Of a stretch of 6,381 bases of DNA, positions 1 through 5,361 are shown piece after piece. The position numbers were made by a program, and so were the translations under genes. Within the stretch, counting starts at the first letter, position 1. Each line of letters begins with the position of its first letter. A model generated the notes under the pieces. That model made no database searches and was not told the origin of the DNA. It saw nothing but the letters and a program-made list of their open reading frames with translations. This DNA comes from Thermoproteales archaeon (GTDB lineage: Archaea > Thermoproteota > Thermoprotei > Thermoproteales > Thermocladiaceae): the NCBI GenBank assembly GCA_027068725.1, contig JAMOMD010000365.1, positions 1-6,381 of the forward strand, written 5' to 3'.

Positions 1-405
1 GAACATTGCTACCTCCTTAACGCTCATCTTCTTTAGGGCATTCTTCAGTCTGGTGAGTGCCTTCTTGAAGTACTCTCTCTTGTACTTGTATGCAACGTAG
101 ACTACTGTTCCAAATACTGTAGCTGAGCTCAGTAGGAATGCTGCTCTTTTAGCTGGCTCGTTCTTTGGTACTCTAAGTGCTTCAGCCAAGTACCAGCCAG
201 CTACTGCTCCGCCTAGGGCTTCTGGTAGTGGTGTTGACCAGACCTTGTTCAGTAGTAGGTATAGTCCGTCTCCAATTCCTGTGAGTATTAGGTAGTCCTT
301 AACGAACTCCTTTACCTTCGCATGCGTGAACATTTCGATTCCGGGCACTTTTTCTTTTAGCTTCTCGATGTTTATGCTGGGTGTTGGTAGTCTTGTTGTA
401 GCCAT
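1..405 (-). CDS. Partial membrane-associated protein of unknown function (C-terminus beyond left edge)
   Basis: The frame opens with ATG at 405 and stays open for 135 codons to the left edge, so the C-terminus is missing. I do not recognise the family. Residues 1-35 are polar. Residues 37-53 and 62-77 are moderately hydrophobic and Gly/Ala-rich. Residues 88-107 (AAFLLSSATVFGTVVYVAYK) form a convincing membrane helix, followed by a strongly basic helical stretch at 108-130 (YKRE, KKALTRLKNALKK). By the positive-inside rule that stretch would face the cytoplasm or the virion interior. The start is supported by a TATA box about 25 bp upstream and the absence of a Shine-Dalgarno sequence. The gene follows the stop of the 346-aa gene by 33 bp on the same strand. 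A virion or envelope membrane protein is plausible but is inference only. Confidence 0.85.
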   Translation of the reverse strand, partial: MATTRLPTPSINIEKLKEKVPGIEMFTHAKVKEFVKDYLILTGIGDGLYLLLNKVWSTPLPEALGGAVAGWYLAEALRVPKNEPAKRAAFLLSSATVFGTVVYVAYKYKREYFKKALTRLKNALKKMSVKEVAMF

Positions 406-426
406 CAGTTGTCGTGTGGCTACGAA

Positions 427-434
427 TAATATAA
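427..434 (-). promoter_or_regulatory. TATA box for the gene starting at 405
   Basis: On the minus strand this reads TTATATTA, preceded by a purine-rich GAAAAC that could act as the TFB recognition element (BRE). Its centre is about 25.5 bp from the ATG at 405, the distance expected between an archaeal TATA box and the transcription start. The mRNA would therefore be leaderless. The box lies just after the TGA stop of the preceding gene at 439-441. Confidence 0.75.
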
Positions 435-438
435 GTTT

Positions 439-1479
439 TCACTTATTTAGTAGCTGAAGTGCCTTTGTTAGTGTCAGTGGTCTAAATGTTGCTAAACTGT
501 AGAGGGGTACTATCGTCTTCTTTTCTACTGTTTGTACAGTAGATGTTGCTTTTGGTGTTGTGCTTGTTGTTGTGGTTGGTGGTGTATATGTTCGGTAGGT
601 TTCCTGTAGGTATGTTTCGAGTAGGGTCTTTTCTACTGGTGTTAGGTGTCCTTTTGGGGCTGTTTCTAGTGCTTTGAAGAGTGCGTAATCGTCCTGTGGT
701 GTCCAGTTTGCTTGAACGGTTTTGAATAGTCCGCGTTCTTGTGCTAGTTTTAGGAATGTTCGTATTAGTGCGGGTACCCACATTTGTGGTGGTGCCTTCT
801 TTCTCTCTAGGACAAAATTGTAGATGAAGCTTAGTCTCTCTGCTAGTTGCCTATACTGTGGCTGTGTCTTTAGGTAGTCTAGCAATCTCTCGAAGACTAT
901 TTTCCTAATTTTTTCGGGTGCGTAACCGCCAATGTAGAGTCCGTAGAGGAAGAGTGCGTCCTTGAGTCCTCTGCTGAAGCATGTCTGGACAAACCATAGT
1001 GGTGGTCTGTAGTTTGGGAATATGAACCAGGGGGAGATTCTTGTTCCTCTGAGTAGCATTAGTGCTAGTGCTGTCCTTGGGTAGAGTCTGCTCCCAATTT
1101 TGAAAAAGACGCTGCACGTGGCTCCACTGCTCTCCATCTTGTCTATGTACTCCTCCGCGAGGTGTGGATCCGTGAAGGTTACCTCTGTCAGTGGTCTGCC
1201 GTCTAGGCTTGTTCGGACAACTATTAGGGGTTTAACGCCTAGTTTCTGTACTGCAAGCTCATATAGCTCGGCTAGTGTGAGTTTCGAGGCTTCCTGTATG
1301 TATGTTCCTACGAGTAGCTTCCACTGGTTTAGGAATGGGCTTACCTGTCTCGGTGGGTAGTTCGCGAAGACGTACCCGTCCCTCCACTTCTTTACCCTGA
1401 TCAGTGGCGTGCCTTCCAGCCTCTTTTCTGGCAGGTAGCTTCTCAGCTTTGCCGGTGGTAGCAGTACGATTTCTCGCAC
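439..1479 (-). CDS. 346-aa protein of unknown function with Thr-rich linker near the C-terminus
   Basis: The start is GTG at 1479. An in-frame TAG two codons upstream excludes anything longer, and a TATA-like box lies about 26 bp upstream. I do not recognise the family. Residues 1-130 look like a mixed alpha/beta domain, with an apparent strand-helix-strand pattern around 80-128 (PLIVVRT, HLAEEYIDKM, CSVFFKIG). Residues 130-185 are aromatic and hydrophobic (SPWFIFPNYRPPLWF), and residues 187-295 look helical and charged. A Thr/Pro/Ser linker at 299-317 leads to a short hydrophobic tail (323-346). Such linkers usually separate a flexible tail from a folded body. The first 218 bp overlap the +1-frame membrane reading frame that ends at 1259. 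Codons end mostly in A or C on this strand. Confidence 0.88.
   Translation of the reverse strand: MREIVLLPPAKLRSYLPEKRLEGTPLIRVKKWRDGYVFANYPPRQVSPFLNQWKLLVGTYIQEASKLTLAELYELAVQKLGVKPLIVVRTSLDGRPLTEVTFTDPHLAEEYIDKMESSGATCSVFFKIGSRLYPRTALALMLLRGTRISPWFIFPNYRPPLWFVQTCFSRGLKDALFLYGLYIGGYAPEKIRKIVFERLLDYLKTQPQYRQLAERLSFIYNFVLERKKAPPQMWVPALIRTFLKLAQERGLFKTVQANWTPQDDYALFKALETAPKGHLTPVEKTLLETYLQETYRTYTPPTTTTSTTPKATSTVQTVEKKTIVPLYSLATFRPLTLTKALQLLNK
529..591 (-). repeat. Thr/Ser/Pro low-complexity linker coding tract
   Basis: Codons 297-317 of the 346-aa protein are mostly ACA, ACC, ACT and CCA, giving a run such as TPPTTTTSTTPKATSTVQT. On the plus strand this appears as a GT-rich tract. It is a simple-sequence stretch likely to encode a disordered linker, and it could vary in length between related isolates. 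Confidence 0.7.
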
Positions 1480-1750
1480 GTTCTATACCACACAAGACAC
1501 CTAAAATAACTAGCGCAAAACCGAGCACTAGTCCAAGACCAATGTGCCAGTGGTGTACCCTGTCGAACCTACCAACGTCGTGTAGGTCATCCAGCAGGCA
1601 GAGATAGGCAATTTGTGCATCATCGAAAAGTGACAGTAATAGGCTAGTTGGTGACTTTACTAGTCTAAGCAACTTAATGTCTATGTAATAGTCAACTGCT
1701 AGCAGTGGGTCACGCGTCTCTGCAAATTTTCTAAATGCGTCTAGTAGATC
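1259..1750 (-). CDS. Membrane-segment frame, probably the +1-frameshift extension of the 191-aa protein
   Basis: This frame is open from 1771 down to a stop at 1259-1261. It has no ATG or GTG before its membrane helix. The first ordinary start would be TTG at 1672, which has no TATA box at -25, unlike every other gene here. The segment before that TTG also looks like protein (AFRKFAETRDPLLAVDYYID). The frame joins the 191-aa gene in the +1 phase exactly at that gene's CCC-TGA end. Read that way it adds 163 residues (354 aa in total): a helical part, a membrane helix at extension residues 68-89 (HWHIGLGLVLGFALVILGVL), then a Lys/Arg/Thr-rich tail that overlaps the next gene. Alternatives are a separate gene using TTG at 1672 or CTG at 1705, or a one-base assembly error or mutation. 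Coding status of the stretch down to about 1484 seems likely; the overlapped tail is less certain. Confidence 0.55.
   Translation of the reverse strand, partial: DLLDAFRKFAETRDPLLAVDYYIDIKLLRLVKSPTSLLLSLFDDAQIAYLCLLDDLHDVGRFDRVHHWHIGLGLVLGFALVILGVLCGIERARNRTATTGKAEKLPARKEAGRHATDQGKEVEGRVRLRELPTETGKPIPKPVEATRRNIHTGSLETHTSRAI
1502..1509 (-). promoter_or_regulatory. TATA-like box for the 346-aa gene starting at 1479
   Basis: On the minus strand this reads TTATTTTA, centred about 26.5 bp before the GTG at 1479. It lies inside the codons of the predicted membrane helix of the overlapping +1 frame (the LVILG residues), so protein-coding and promoter functions would share the same bases. The spacing matches the other genes of the window, but the sequence is a weaker TATA match. 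Confidence 0.6.
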
Positions 1751-1760
1751 AGGGAAAGTT
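1749..1760 (-). other. Candidate +1 programmed frameshift site (TTT CCC TGA)
   Basis: The 191-aa frame ends AAC TTT CCC TGA on the minus strand. A CCC codon in the ribosomal P site in front of a slow UGA stop is a known context for +1 slippage, because the proline tRNA can re-pair with CCU. After a +1 step the next codon is GAT at 1750-1748, and the frame stays open for 163 codons that include a membrane helix. The sequence shows the motif and the correct phase of the downstream frame. Use of the site in this organism is inference. Confidence 0.5.
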
Positions 1761-2324
1761 TGATCCCTTCTCTAGGGCAAAGTCCAGTAGCCACCCGAAG
1801 AGTCGCCTAGTTAGGTTTGGATACTTCTGCCTCATCTCTATTAGCCTCCTGTATGCCTCAGCGACGCGCTTGTCGATGACTGGTCCCTGCTGTGCCATTG
1901 CGTACTCTACCAACTTTATTAGGAAGTCTAGGAACTGATCCTCGCTCACGATCTTTGCCTTCAGTCCACGCATCAGGTTAAGCAGTAGCTCAGCCACAAT
2001 GTCAAGCACTCCATATACCAAATCACGGTAGCGTTCGGGCACTTTGCTAAGTGCCTTATCTATGTCAAGCTCATCAGCATGCTTGTCAAGTGCACCAAGT
2101 ATGTTCTCCTTGGTCGCGCACTGCTTTGCATCGAATATGCCCTTCTCAACACAGTACTCCGCTAGCCACCTATGTAGGTTCTCTGTCTTCATTCCCTTCA
2201 AAATGTCGGGGAGCTTGTCGTAGAAGATGTTTATTATTAGGGGGATCTTCGAGATTAGGCTATTGATAAGTCTCTCAGTTGCCTCAAGCTGTATGCGTTC
2301 TAGTATTAGGTCAATGTCACTCAT
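1749..2324 (-). CDS. 191-aa helical protein of unknown function
   Basis: ATG at 2324 is chosen because a TATA box lies 26 bp upstream and the preceding gene stops at 2357. I do not recognise the family. The protein looks all-helical. Residues 15-45 are amphipathic and hydrophobic (ERLINSLISKIPLIINIFYDKLPDIL), residues 74-100 are charged, residues 100-120 (DLVYGVLDIVAELLLNLMRG) form a hydrophobic helix, and residues 126-187 form further amphipathic helices. There are two Cys, at 58 and 69. The frame ends FP-stop with codons TTT CCC TGA, a plausible +1 slippage site into a downstream membrane-segment frame. The gene may therefore yield a 191-aa soluble form and a 354-aa membrane-anchored form. 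It sits in a run of helical-protein genes on the same strand. Confidence 0.9.
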   Translation of the reverse strand: MSDIDLILERIQLEATERLINSLISKIPLIINIFYDKLPDILKGMKTENLHRWLAEYCVEKGIFDAKQCATKENILGALDKHADELDIDKALSKVPERYRDLVYGVLDIVAELLLNLMRGLKAKIVSEDQFLDFLIKLVEYAMAQQGPVIDKRVAEAYRRLIEMRQKYPNLTRRLFGWLLDFALEKGSNFP

Positions 2325-2346
2325 CGCGAAGACACTCCAAGTTGCC

Positions 2347-2353
2347 TTTATTT
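2347..2353 (-). promoter_or_regulatory. TATA box for the 191-aa gene
   Basis: On the minus strand this reads AAATAAA, centred 26 bp before the ATG at 2324. It lies immediately after the TAA stop (2357-2359) of the upstream coiled-coil gene. A GGAG some 11-14 bases before the ATG is too distant to be a convincing ribosome binding site, so a leaderless transcript is the simpler reading. Confidence 0.7.
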
Positions 2354-2356
2354 GCT

Positions 2357-3397
2357 TTACGCGTTGCCCCTCCTATACTTTTTCAGCTCTTCCTCTACTA
2401 GTCTCCTAAACTCGTCTTCCTCGCTAGTTTCCTCTCCTCCTAGTGTTGGTTCTGCGCTGAGTGTTGTTCCTATTACTTCCATGACTTTTTCTAGTCCAAT
2501 GTCAAGCAACTTGTCGAACTTTGACAATAGTATGTTTAGGAAGTTGTAGAGTAGGCTCTGGTTCATTATGTTTGCCCTAGCCATCTTCTCGAAGTATATC
2601 TTTGCAATCTGTGGGTTTGCCTTGGCTAGCTCAACAATGTCGGGCTCGTTTCCCTCCTTTATCTTTAGTCCAAGTATTGGCGCAATCTTCTTTATACGAT
2701 CCTTAACACGCTCAAGTCTCTTCAACACCTCCTCAATCTCGGAGAGCTCATCCTCCTGTCTGCGCATTAGCGCCTGCTGTAGTAGACGCCTAATCTGTGC
2801 AAGCTCACTCCTGAGAGCCATGATCTCGGTGCTTGACCCATTGCTCTTTGATAATGTAGTCTCAGTCTCGTCTACGTCCTTTTCAAGCTTCTCAAGTTCT
2901 CGCAGTGTCCTAATCAGCTCCTTTGCTATTTCCCTAGTCTTGATAATTTCCTTAATTGCCTCAGCAATCTCCGCCGCGGCTCCATCACCGCTTGCACGTC
3001 TTTTCCTTGGTTCTTTGCTCGATAGTGCTCGTAGTATTGCTGTGGTTATTTCTGCCTTTGCTGGCTCGGACACGTTCTGTAGTGCCTGCTCTAGCTCGTT
3101 TAGTTTCCTAATCATGTTAGTGAGAGAATCAATGTACTGGAGGTACTTGCTGTCTCCAGCGAAGGCTATTGCCTCAGCTTCCTGATCCGTGACTTCCCTA
3201 TCAATGCCAATGCTCTGGAAGAGCTCCGTAAGCTTCCTCTTCACATTGTCAACAATGACTCTCTTAAGTTCCTCAGTTGTCTCTGCAAGTGATTTCAGTC
3301 TCTCTGGCTTGAGCTCCTTCTTCTCTTCATGTGGCTGTGCCTGTTTTGCTCCGGGTCCTGGCTGGAAATATAGGTCAAAGACTGTGCCGGTCTCCAT
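2357..3397 (-). CDS. Coiled-coil protein of unknown function (346 aa from the preferred start)
   Basis: The frame can begin at ATG 3445 (362 aa) or ATG 3397 (346 aa). I prefer 3397: a good TATA box (CTTTTAAAG) lies about 28 bp before it, whereas nothing TATA-like lies about 25 bp before 3445, and the longer form would overlap the preceding gene's stop. Numbering from 3397: residues 10-40 are Pro/Gly/Lys/Glu-rich; 45-110 are helical; a basic patch KEPRKRR sits at 128-134, possibly binding nucleic acid; 144-237 form a long charged helix with coiled-coil character (ELIRTLRELEKLEKDV, EIEEVLKRLERVKDRIKKI); 279-311 form a hydrophobic amphipathic helix (LLYNFLNILLSKFDKLLDIG); the tail is acidic then basic. 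No enzymatic motif is visible. The family is unrecognised. A structural or scaffolding role is inference from the coiled coil and its neighbours. Confidence 0.88.
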   Translation of the reverse strand: METGTVFDLYFQPGPGAKQAQPHEEKKELKPERLKSLAETTEELKRVIVDNVKRKLTELFQSIGIDREVTDQEAEAIAFAGDSKYLQYIDSLTNMIRKLNELEQALQNVSEPAKAEITTAILRALSSKEPRKRRASGDGAAAEIAEAIKEIIKTREIAKELIRTLRELEKLEKDVDETETTLSKSNGSSTEIMALRSELAQIRRLLQQALMRRQEDELSEIEEVLKRLERVKDRIKKIAPILGLKIKEGNEPDIVELAKANPQIAKIYFEKMARANIMNQSLLYNFLNILLSKFDKLLDIGLEKVMEVIGTTLSAEPTLGGEETSEEDEFRRLVEEELKKYRRGNA

Positions 3398-3421
3398 TCG
3401 TGCATTTTCTTGATCGTGTTC

Positions 3422-3428
3422 TTTAAAA
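3422..3428 (-). promoter_or_regulatory. TATA box for the coiled-coil gene (supports start at 3397)
   Basis: The minus strand reads TTTTAAA within AACTTTTAAAG. Its centre is 28 bp before the ATG at 3397, but it lies inside the coding sequence if ATG 3445 is used. It sits just past the TAA stop (3435-3437) of the 262-aa gene, the same stop-then-TATA arrangement seen at other junctions here. Confidence 0.7.
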
Positions 3429-3434
3429 GTTACG

Positions 3435-4223
3435 TTACTGACCATACAGTGACCTTCTCAGCTCCTCAAGACTCTTCTGAATATTTTCAGGTCCCTCCGT
3501 CTCGACGTATTCTCCAAGTGCAGTAACTACCTCATCGACTGTTAGTCCTAGGTTCCTGACCTTTCTAATGTATTCAAGCTTCTGGTCTGGATCCATTAGG
3601 GATAGTGCAATCTCAAGCTTCTGCTTGAGTACTGTTATTGTCTGGATTGCACGTGCTAGAAGTGCCTCTAGTCTAGGGAAGTATGCGTCTACTAGGTTGG
3701 AAAAGAACTCGTACAGTACCTTCACAGCAATTGCCTCTGTGGCTATTTGCCTAATGCCTCCACCTCCACGCTTGTAGAGTTCAAAGACCTCGTCTAGGAA
3801 AGCCTTTAGGTATTGGGCGGCTTGGTCAGGATCCTTGAGCAGTGCCTCTACTTCTTTGGTAGTCATGTCCTGTCCAAACGTTGTCCAGATATAGAAGAGT
3901 GAGTACCAGCCTAGTGTCCTAATGACTTTCTCGACCCAGACGTGGTCACGGAGCAACTGTATGAATATTGGCTGTTTTCTAGTTTCTGGCAGTGACAGTA
4001 TTCTGCGCATCATCTCGAAGTCGATCTCCTCAACGCGCTCGCCGCTGACCCTGCTTATTCTTGGTATGACTTCCTCAGCCTCTTCCTCCTCTTCTTTCTC
4101 CTTTTCCTCCTTCTTTTCTTCTCCTCCTGTCGCCTTCTTTTCTAGTGCCTTCTCTATTTCCTCATCCTCGAATGAGGGGACGTCAAGCTCCTCTTCGTGT
4201 TCTCTCTTTTCTTCCTCGGGCAC
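3435..4223 (-). CDS. 262-aa protein with highly acidic charged N-terminus and helical body
   Basis: The start is GTG at 4223. An in-frame TAA lies two codons upstream, and a TATA box is centred 24.5 bp upstream. Residues 1-51 are extremely charged, with Glu/Lys blocks (EEKKEEKEKEEEEEAEE at 35-51) and almost no hydrophobic residues, so this arm is surely disordered. Residues 60-262 look like a compact helical domain with aromatic clusters (TLGWYSLFYIWTTFG at 103-117) and a Gly4 loop at 153-156. A segment at 168-193 (VLYEFFSNLVDAYFPRLEAL) resembles a segment of the coiled-coil protein encoded downstream. No enzymatic motif or signal peptide is visible, and the family is unrecognised. Acidic arms often mediate binding to basic partners. 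The neighbouring 149-aa protein has a basic N-terminus, so a contact is conceivable but purely inferred. Confidence 0.9.
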   Translation of the reverse strand: MPEEEKREHEEELDVPSFEDEEIEKALEKKATGGEEKKEEKEKEEEEEAEEVIPRISRVSGERVEEIDFEMMRRILSLPETRKQPIFIQLLRDHVWVEKVIRTLGWYSLFYIWTTFGQDMTTKEVEALLKDPDQAAQYLKAFLDEVFELYKRGGGGIRQIATEAIAVKVLYEFFSNLVDAYFPRLEALLARAIQTITVLKQKLEIALSLMDPDQKLEYIRKVRNLGLTVDEVVTALGEYVETEGPENIQKSLEELRRSLYGQ

Positions 4224-4244
4224 ATGTTAGCTACATGTCAATGC

Positions 4245-4250
4245 TTTAAA
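4245..4250 (-). promoter_or_regulatory. TATA box for the 262-aa gene
   Basis: The minus strand reads TTTAAA directly after the TAG stop (4251-4253) of the 149-aa gene. The centre is about 24.5 bp before the GTG at 4223. No Shine-Dalgarno sequence lies between box and start. Confidence 0.72.
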
Positions 4251-4700
4251 CTATTTCTTCTTAGCAAGCTCGATCAGCTTCTTCGGGTCCTGCAGTATTT
4301 CCTGTGCCTTCTCTGGGTTCTTTGACAGTTCCTCTACTAGTCTAGGTAGGACAAAGCCTAGGAACATTGACTGTAGTTTGTCTAGTTCGCCTAGTAGTTT
4401 CATTTCTTCTAGTACTTTACTGAGCTCGTCTAGGTGCTTCGCCATTTCCGCAGTCTTTTTCCTTGCCCGATCAAGCAACTTTGCGGGGTCGATAGTTTCT
4501 TCCTGTTTTTGTTCTTTTTCACCTAGCTTCTCTGCTAGGTATTCCTCTACTTCGCTTCTCTGTACTGTCCGTAGCGCTCTAAGTAGGAGGTCGTAGCCTA
4601 GGGGGGAAGAGGTGTCTAATTGTGTAACTAGTGCTGATGCAAATGCTTTTCCTGCTAGTATTGACTGTGTTCTTTTCCATTTTCTCTTTCGGAAGGACAC
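4251..4700 (-). CDS. 149-aa basic N-terminus, coiled-coil protein of unknown function
   Basis: The start is GTG at 4700, 24.5 bp from the centre of the shared AT-rich element at the divergent junction. The N-terminus is strongly basic (FRKRKWKR at residues 3-10), then Ala/Ser/Leu-rich (14-48). Residues 49-67 are charged (VEEYLAEKLGEKEQKQEE). Residues 72-110 form a likely coiled coil (RKKTAEMAKHLDELSKVLEE), and 110-149 form an amphipathic helix with a Lys-rich end. There is no clear membrane segment. The basic arm could contact DNA or the acidic arm of the 262-aa protein encoded next, which is inference. It is the first gene of the leftward set and is divergent from the 100-aa membrane protein gene. 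The family is unrecognised. Confidence 0.88.
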   Translation of the reverse strand: MSFRKRKWKRTQSILAGKAFASALVTQLDTSSPLGYDLLLRALRTVQRSEVEEYLAEKLGEKEQKQEETIDPAKLLDRARKKTAEMAKHLDELSKVLEEMKLLGELDKLQSMFLGFVLPRLVEELSKNPEKAQEILQDPKKLIELAKKK

Positions 4701-4720
4701 GTTGTTCCTGCACGTTCAAC

Positions 4721-4728
4721 TATTTATT
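4721..4728. promoter_or_regulatory. Shared, possibly bidirectional TATA element of the divergent genes
   Basis: The 49-bp gap between the divergent start codons (GTG 4700 on minus, ATG 4750 on plus) holds one AT-rich element, TATTTATT on plus and AATAAATA on minus. Its centre, about 4724.5, lies 24.5 bp from the minus start and 25.5 bp from the plus start. Both fit leaderless transcription. No second TATA-like sequence is present in the gap. One TBP-binding site may therefore serve both genes, with direction set by the flanking BRE bases, or one direction may dominate. Confidence 0.65.
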
Positions 4729-4749
4729 CTGTTCTGCGAGACTCTACAC

Positions 4750-5052
4750 ATGGCGTCGGCAAGAGATATTGCACTGGTAATAGCTAGGCTACTGATAGGC
4801 TTCCTAATAGGAGTAGGCATAGGTTATGGTCTAGTAGCACAGATGCTTCATGCACCAGTAGGGTACACACTAATGAGCTATGCCGGTTCTGCACTACTGT
4901 TTGGTGCATCAATGCTAGCTGGTAGGCTAATACATGCTGATAACAAGCCTGCACTTGCTGCTGGCATTGCGGAGATATTTGTTGGTATTGGCTTTGGTAT
5001 AGGACTGTTCCTACTGTTGATCGGTATTCCAGCAATATCGCCATATTACTAA
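4750..5052 (+). CDS. 100-aa Gly-rich membrane protein with three predicted helices
   Basis: The frame is open further upstream, but ATG at 4750 is chosen because the TATA element lies 25.5 bp before it; an earlier start would run back through the promoter and the divergent gene. The sequence is almost entirely hydrophobic, with three predicted membrane helices at about residues 8-31, 37-61 and 68-96. Glycine motifs (GVGIGYG, GIGFGIG) suggest tight helix packing. Polar loops are short (HADNKP at 62-67), and there is no signal peptide separate from helix 1. The family is unrecognised. Small Gly-rich membrane proteins occur in the virions of many archaeal viruses, so an envelope or membrane role is plausible but inferred. 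The next gene starts 30 bp after its stop. Confidence 0.9.
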   Translation: MASARDIALVIARLLIGFLIGVGIGYGLVAQMLHAPVGYTLMSYAGSALLFGASMLAGRLIHADNKPALAAGIAEIFVGIGFGIGLFLLLIGIPAISPYY

Positions 5053-5053
5053 C

Positions 5054-5059
5054 TTTAAA
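5054..5059 (+). promoter_or_regulatory. TATA box for the 92-aa gene
   Basis: TTTAAA lies one base after the TAA stop (5050-5052) of the 100-aa gene. Its centre is about 26.5 bp before the ATG at 5083. No Shine-Dalgarno sequence precedes that ATG, so a leaderless mRNA is expected. Confidence 0.75.
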
Positions 5060-5082
5060 ATTAGGCTAACAATAGTCAAAAC

Positions 5083-5361
5083 ATGTCCTGCACTTTCTGC
5101 ACTGGGGACCCCGAACTAACTGCACAGAAGACAATAACAATAACGTACGTTGAGCCTCAGCCCACGAAACCATCTAAGCCAAGCACTCCACCGAGTAAGC
5201 CTTCTAAGCCGTCTCAGCCGACGAAGCCGAGTAAGCCTAGTCCACCAACTGCTAAGCCTGTGACTAGGAGGGAGAGGTTGAAGTGGCTTGGGTACTTTGT
5301 TGCTGGTGCGCTAGCTCTTGGTGTTGGTATTGAGGTTGCGAAGAGGATTCACAAGGTTTAA
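5083..5361 (+). CDS. 92-aa tail-anchored protein with K-P-S/T repeat stalk and N-terminal CxxC
   Basis: ATG at 5083 is supported by a TATA box about 26.5 bp upstream. Three parts are visible. Residues 1-24 carry Cys3 and Cys6 (SCTFC) and a beta-like TITITYVE. Residues 25-59 are a proline-rich stalk built from short K/Q-P-S/T units. Residues 68-86 form one membrane helix (WLGYFVAGALALGVGIEVA) flanked by basic residues (RRERLK before, KRIHKV after). With no N-terminal signal, it looks tail-anchored. A small head on an extended rigid stalk anchored in a membrane would suit a surface projection or spacer on a virion, but this is inference. CxxC could bind metal or form a disulfide; with only two Cys, a metal site would need a dimer. 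The family is unrecognised. Confidence 0.88.
   Translation: MSCTFCTGDPELTAQKTITITYVEPQPTKPSKPSTPPSKPSKPSQPTKPSKPSPPTAKPVTRRERLKWLGYFVAGALALGVGIEVAKRIHKV
5155..5259 (+). repeat. Degenerate 9-bp coding repeat (K/Q-P-S/T stalk)
   Basis: Codons 25-59 of the 92-aa protein repeat Lys/Gln-Pro-Ser/Thr triplets, often two KPS units followed by a Pro or Thr spacer. At the DNA level these are variants of AAG-CCN-AGT/TCT. Synonymous codons vary among units, so the tract is older than a fresh slippage expansion. Confidence 0.8.

Noticed and set aside
482..781. Minus-strand Thr/Asn/Arg-rich open frame inside the 346-aa gene
   Set aside because: Low-complexity composition is a shifted reading of A/C-rich codons; no promoter, and entirely inside a better gene.
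1259..1672. Membrane frame as a stand-alone 137-aa gene starting at TTG 1672
   Set aside because: No TATA box at -25 and no ribosome binding site, and protein-like coding continues upstream of the TTG; kept only as an alternative to frameshifting.
2568..3185. Plus-strand 205-codon open frame opposite the coiled-coil gene
   Set aside because: Its Ser/Ile/Leu/Phe-rich product is the expected reverse image of Glu/Lys/Leu-rich coiled-coil codons, and the minus-strand frame has the promoter and sensible protein composition.
3340..3380. DLYFQPG near the N-terminus of the coiled-coil protein resembles a TEV-type protease site
   Set aside because: The P4-P1' residues differ and Pro follows Gln, which would block cleavage; a chance resemblance in a natural archaeal protein.
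3922..4230. Plus-strand 102-codon Ser/Phe-rich open frame opposite the acidic N-terminus of the 262-aa gene
   Set aside because: Runs of Ser and Phe arise from reading GAG/GAA/AAG repeats backward (CTC, TTC, CTT); no independent coding signal.
4612..4749. Upstream extension of the 100-aa membrane protein to an ATG at 4612
   Set aside because: It would run through the divergent promoter and antisense to the 149-aa gene; the TATA element 25 bp before ATG 4750 supports the shorter form.
5155..5259. Short-period repeats as a CRISPR array or a DNA-level iteron
   Set aside because: The period is 9 bp in frame and explained by K-P-S/T codons; there are no spacers or conserved longer repeats.
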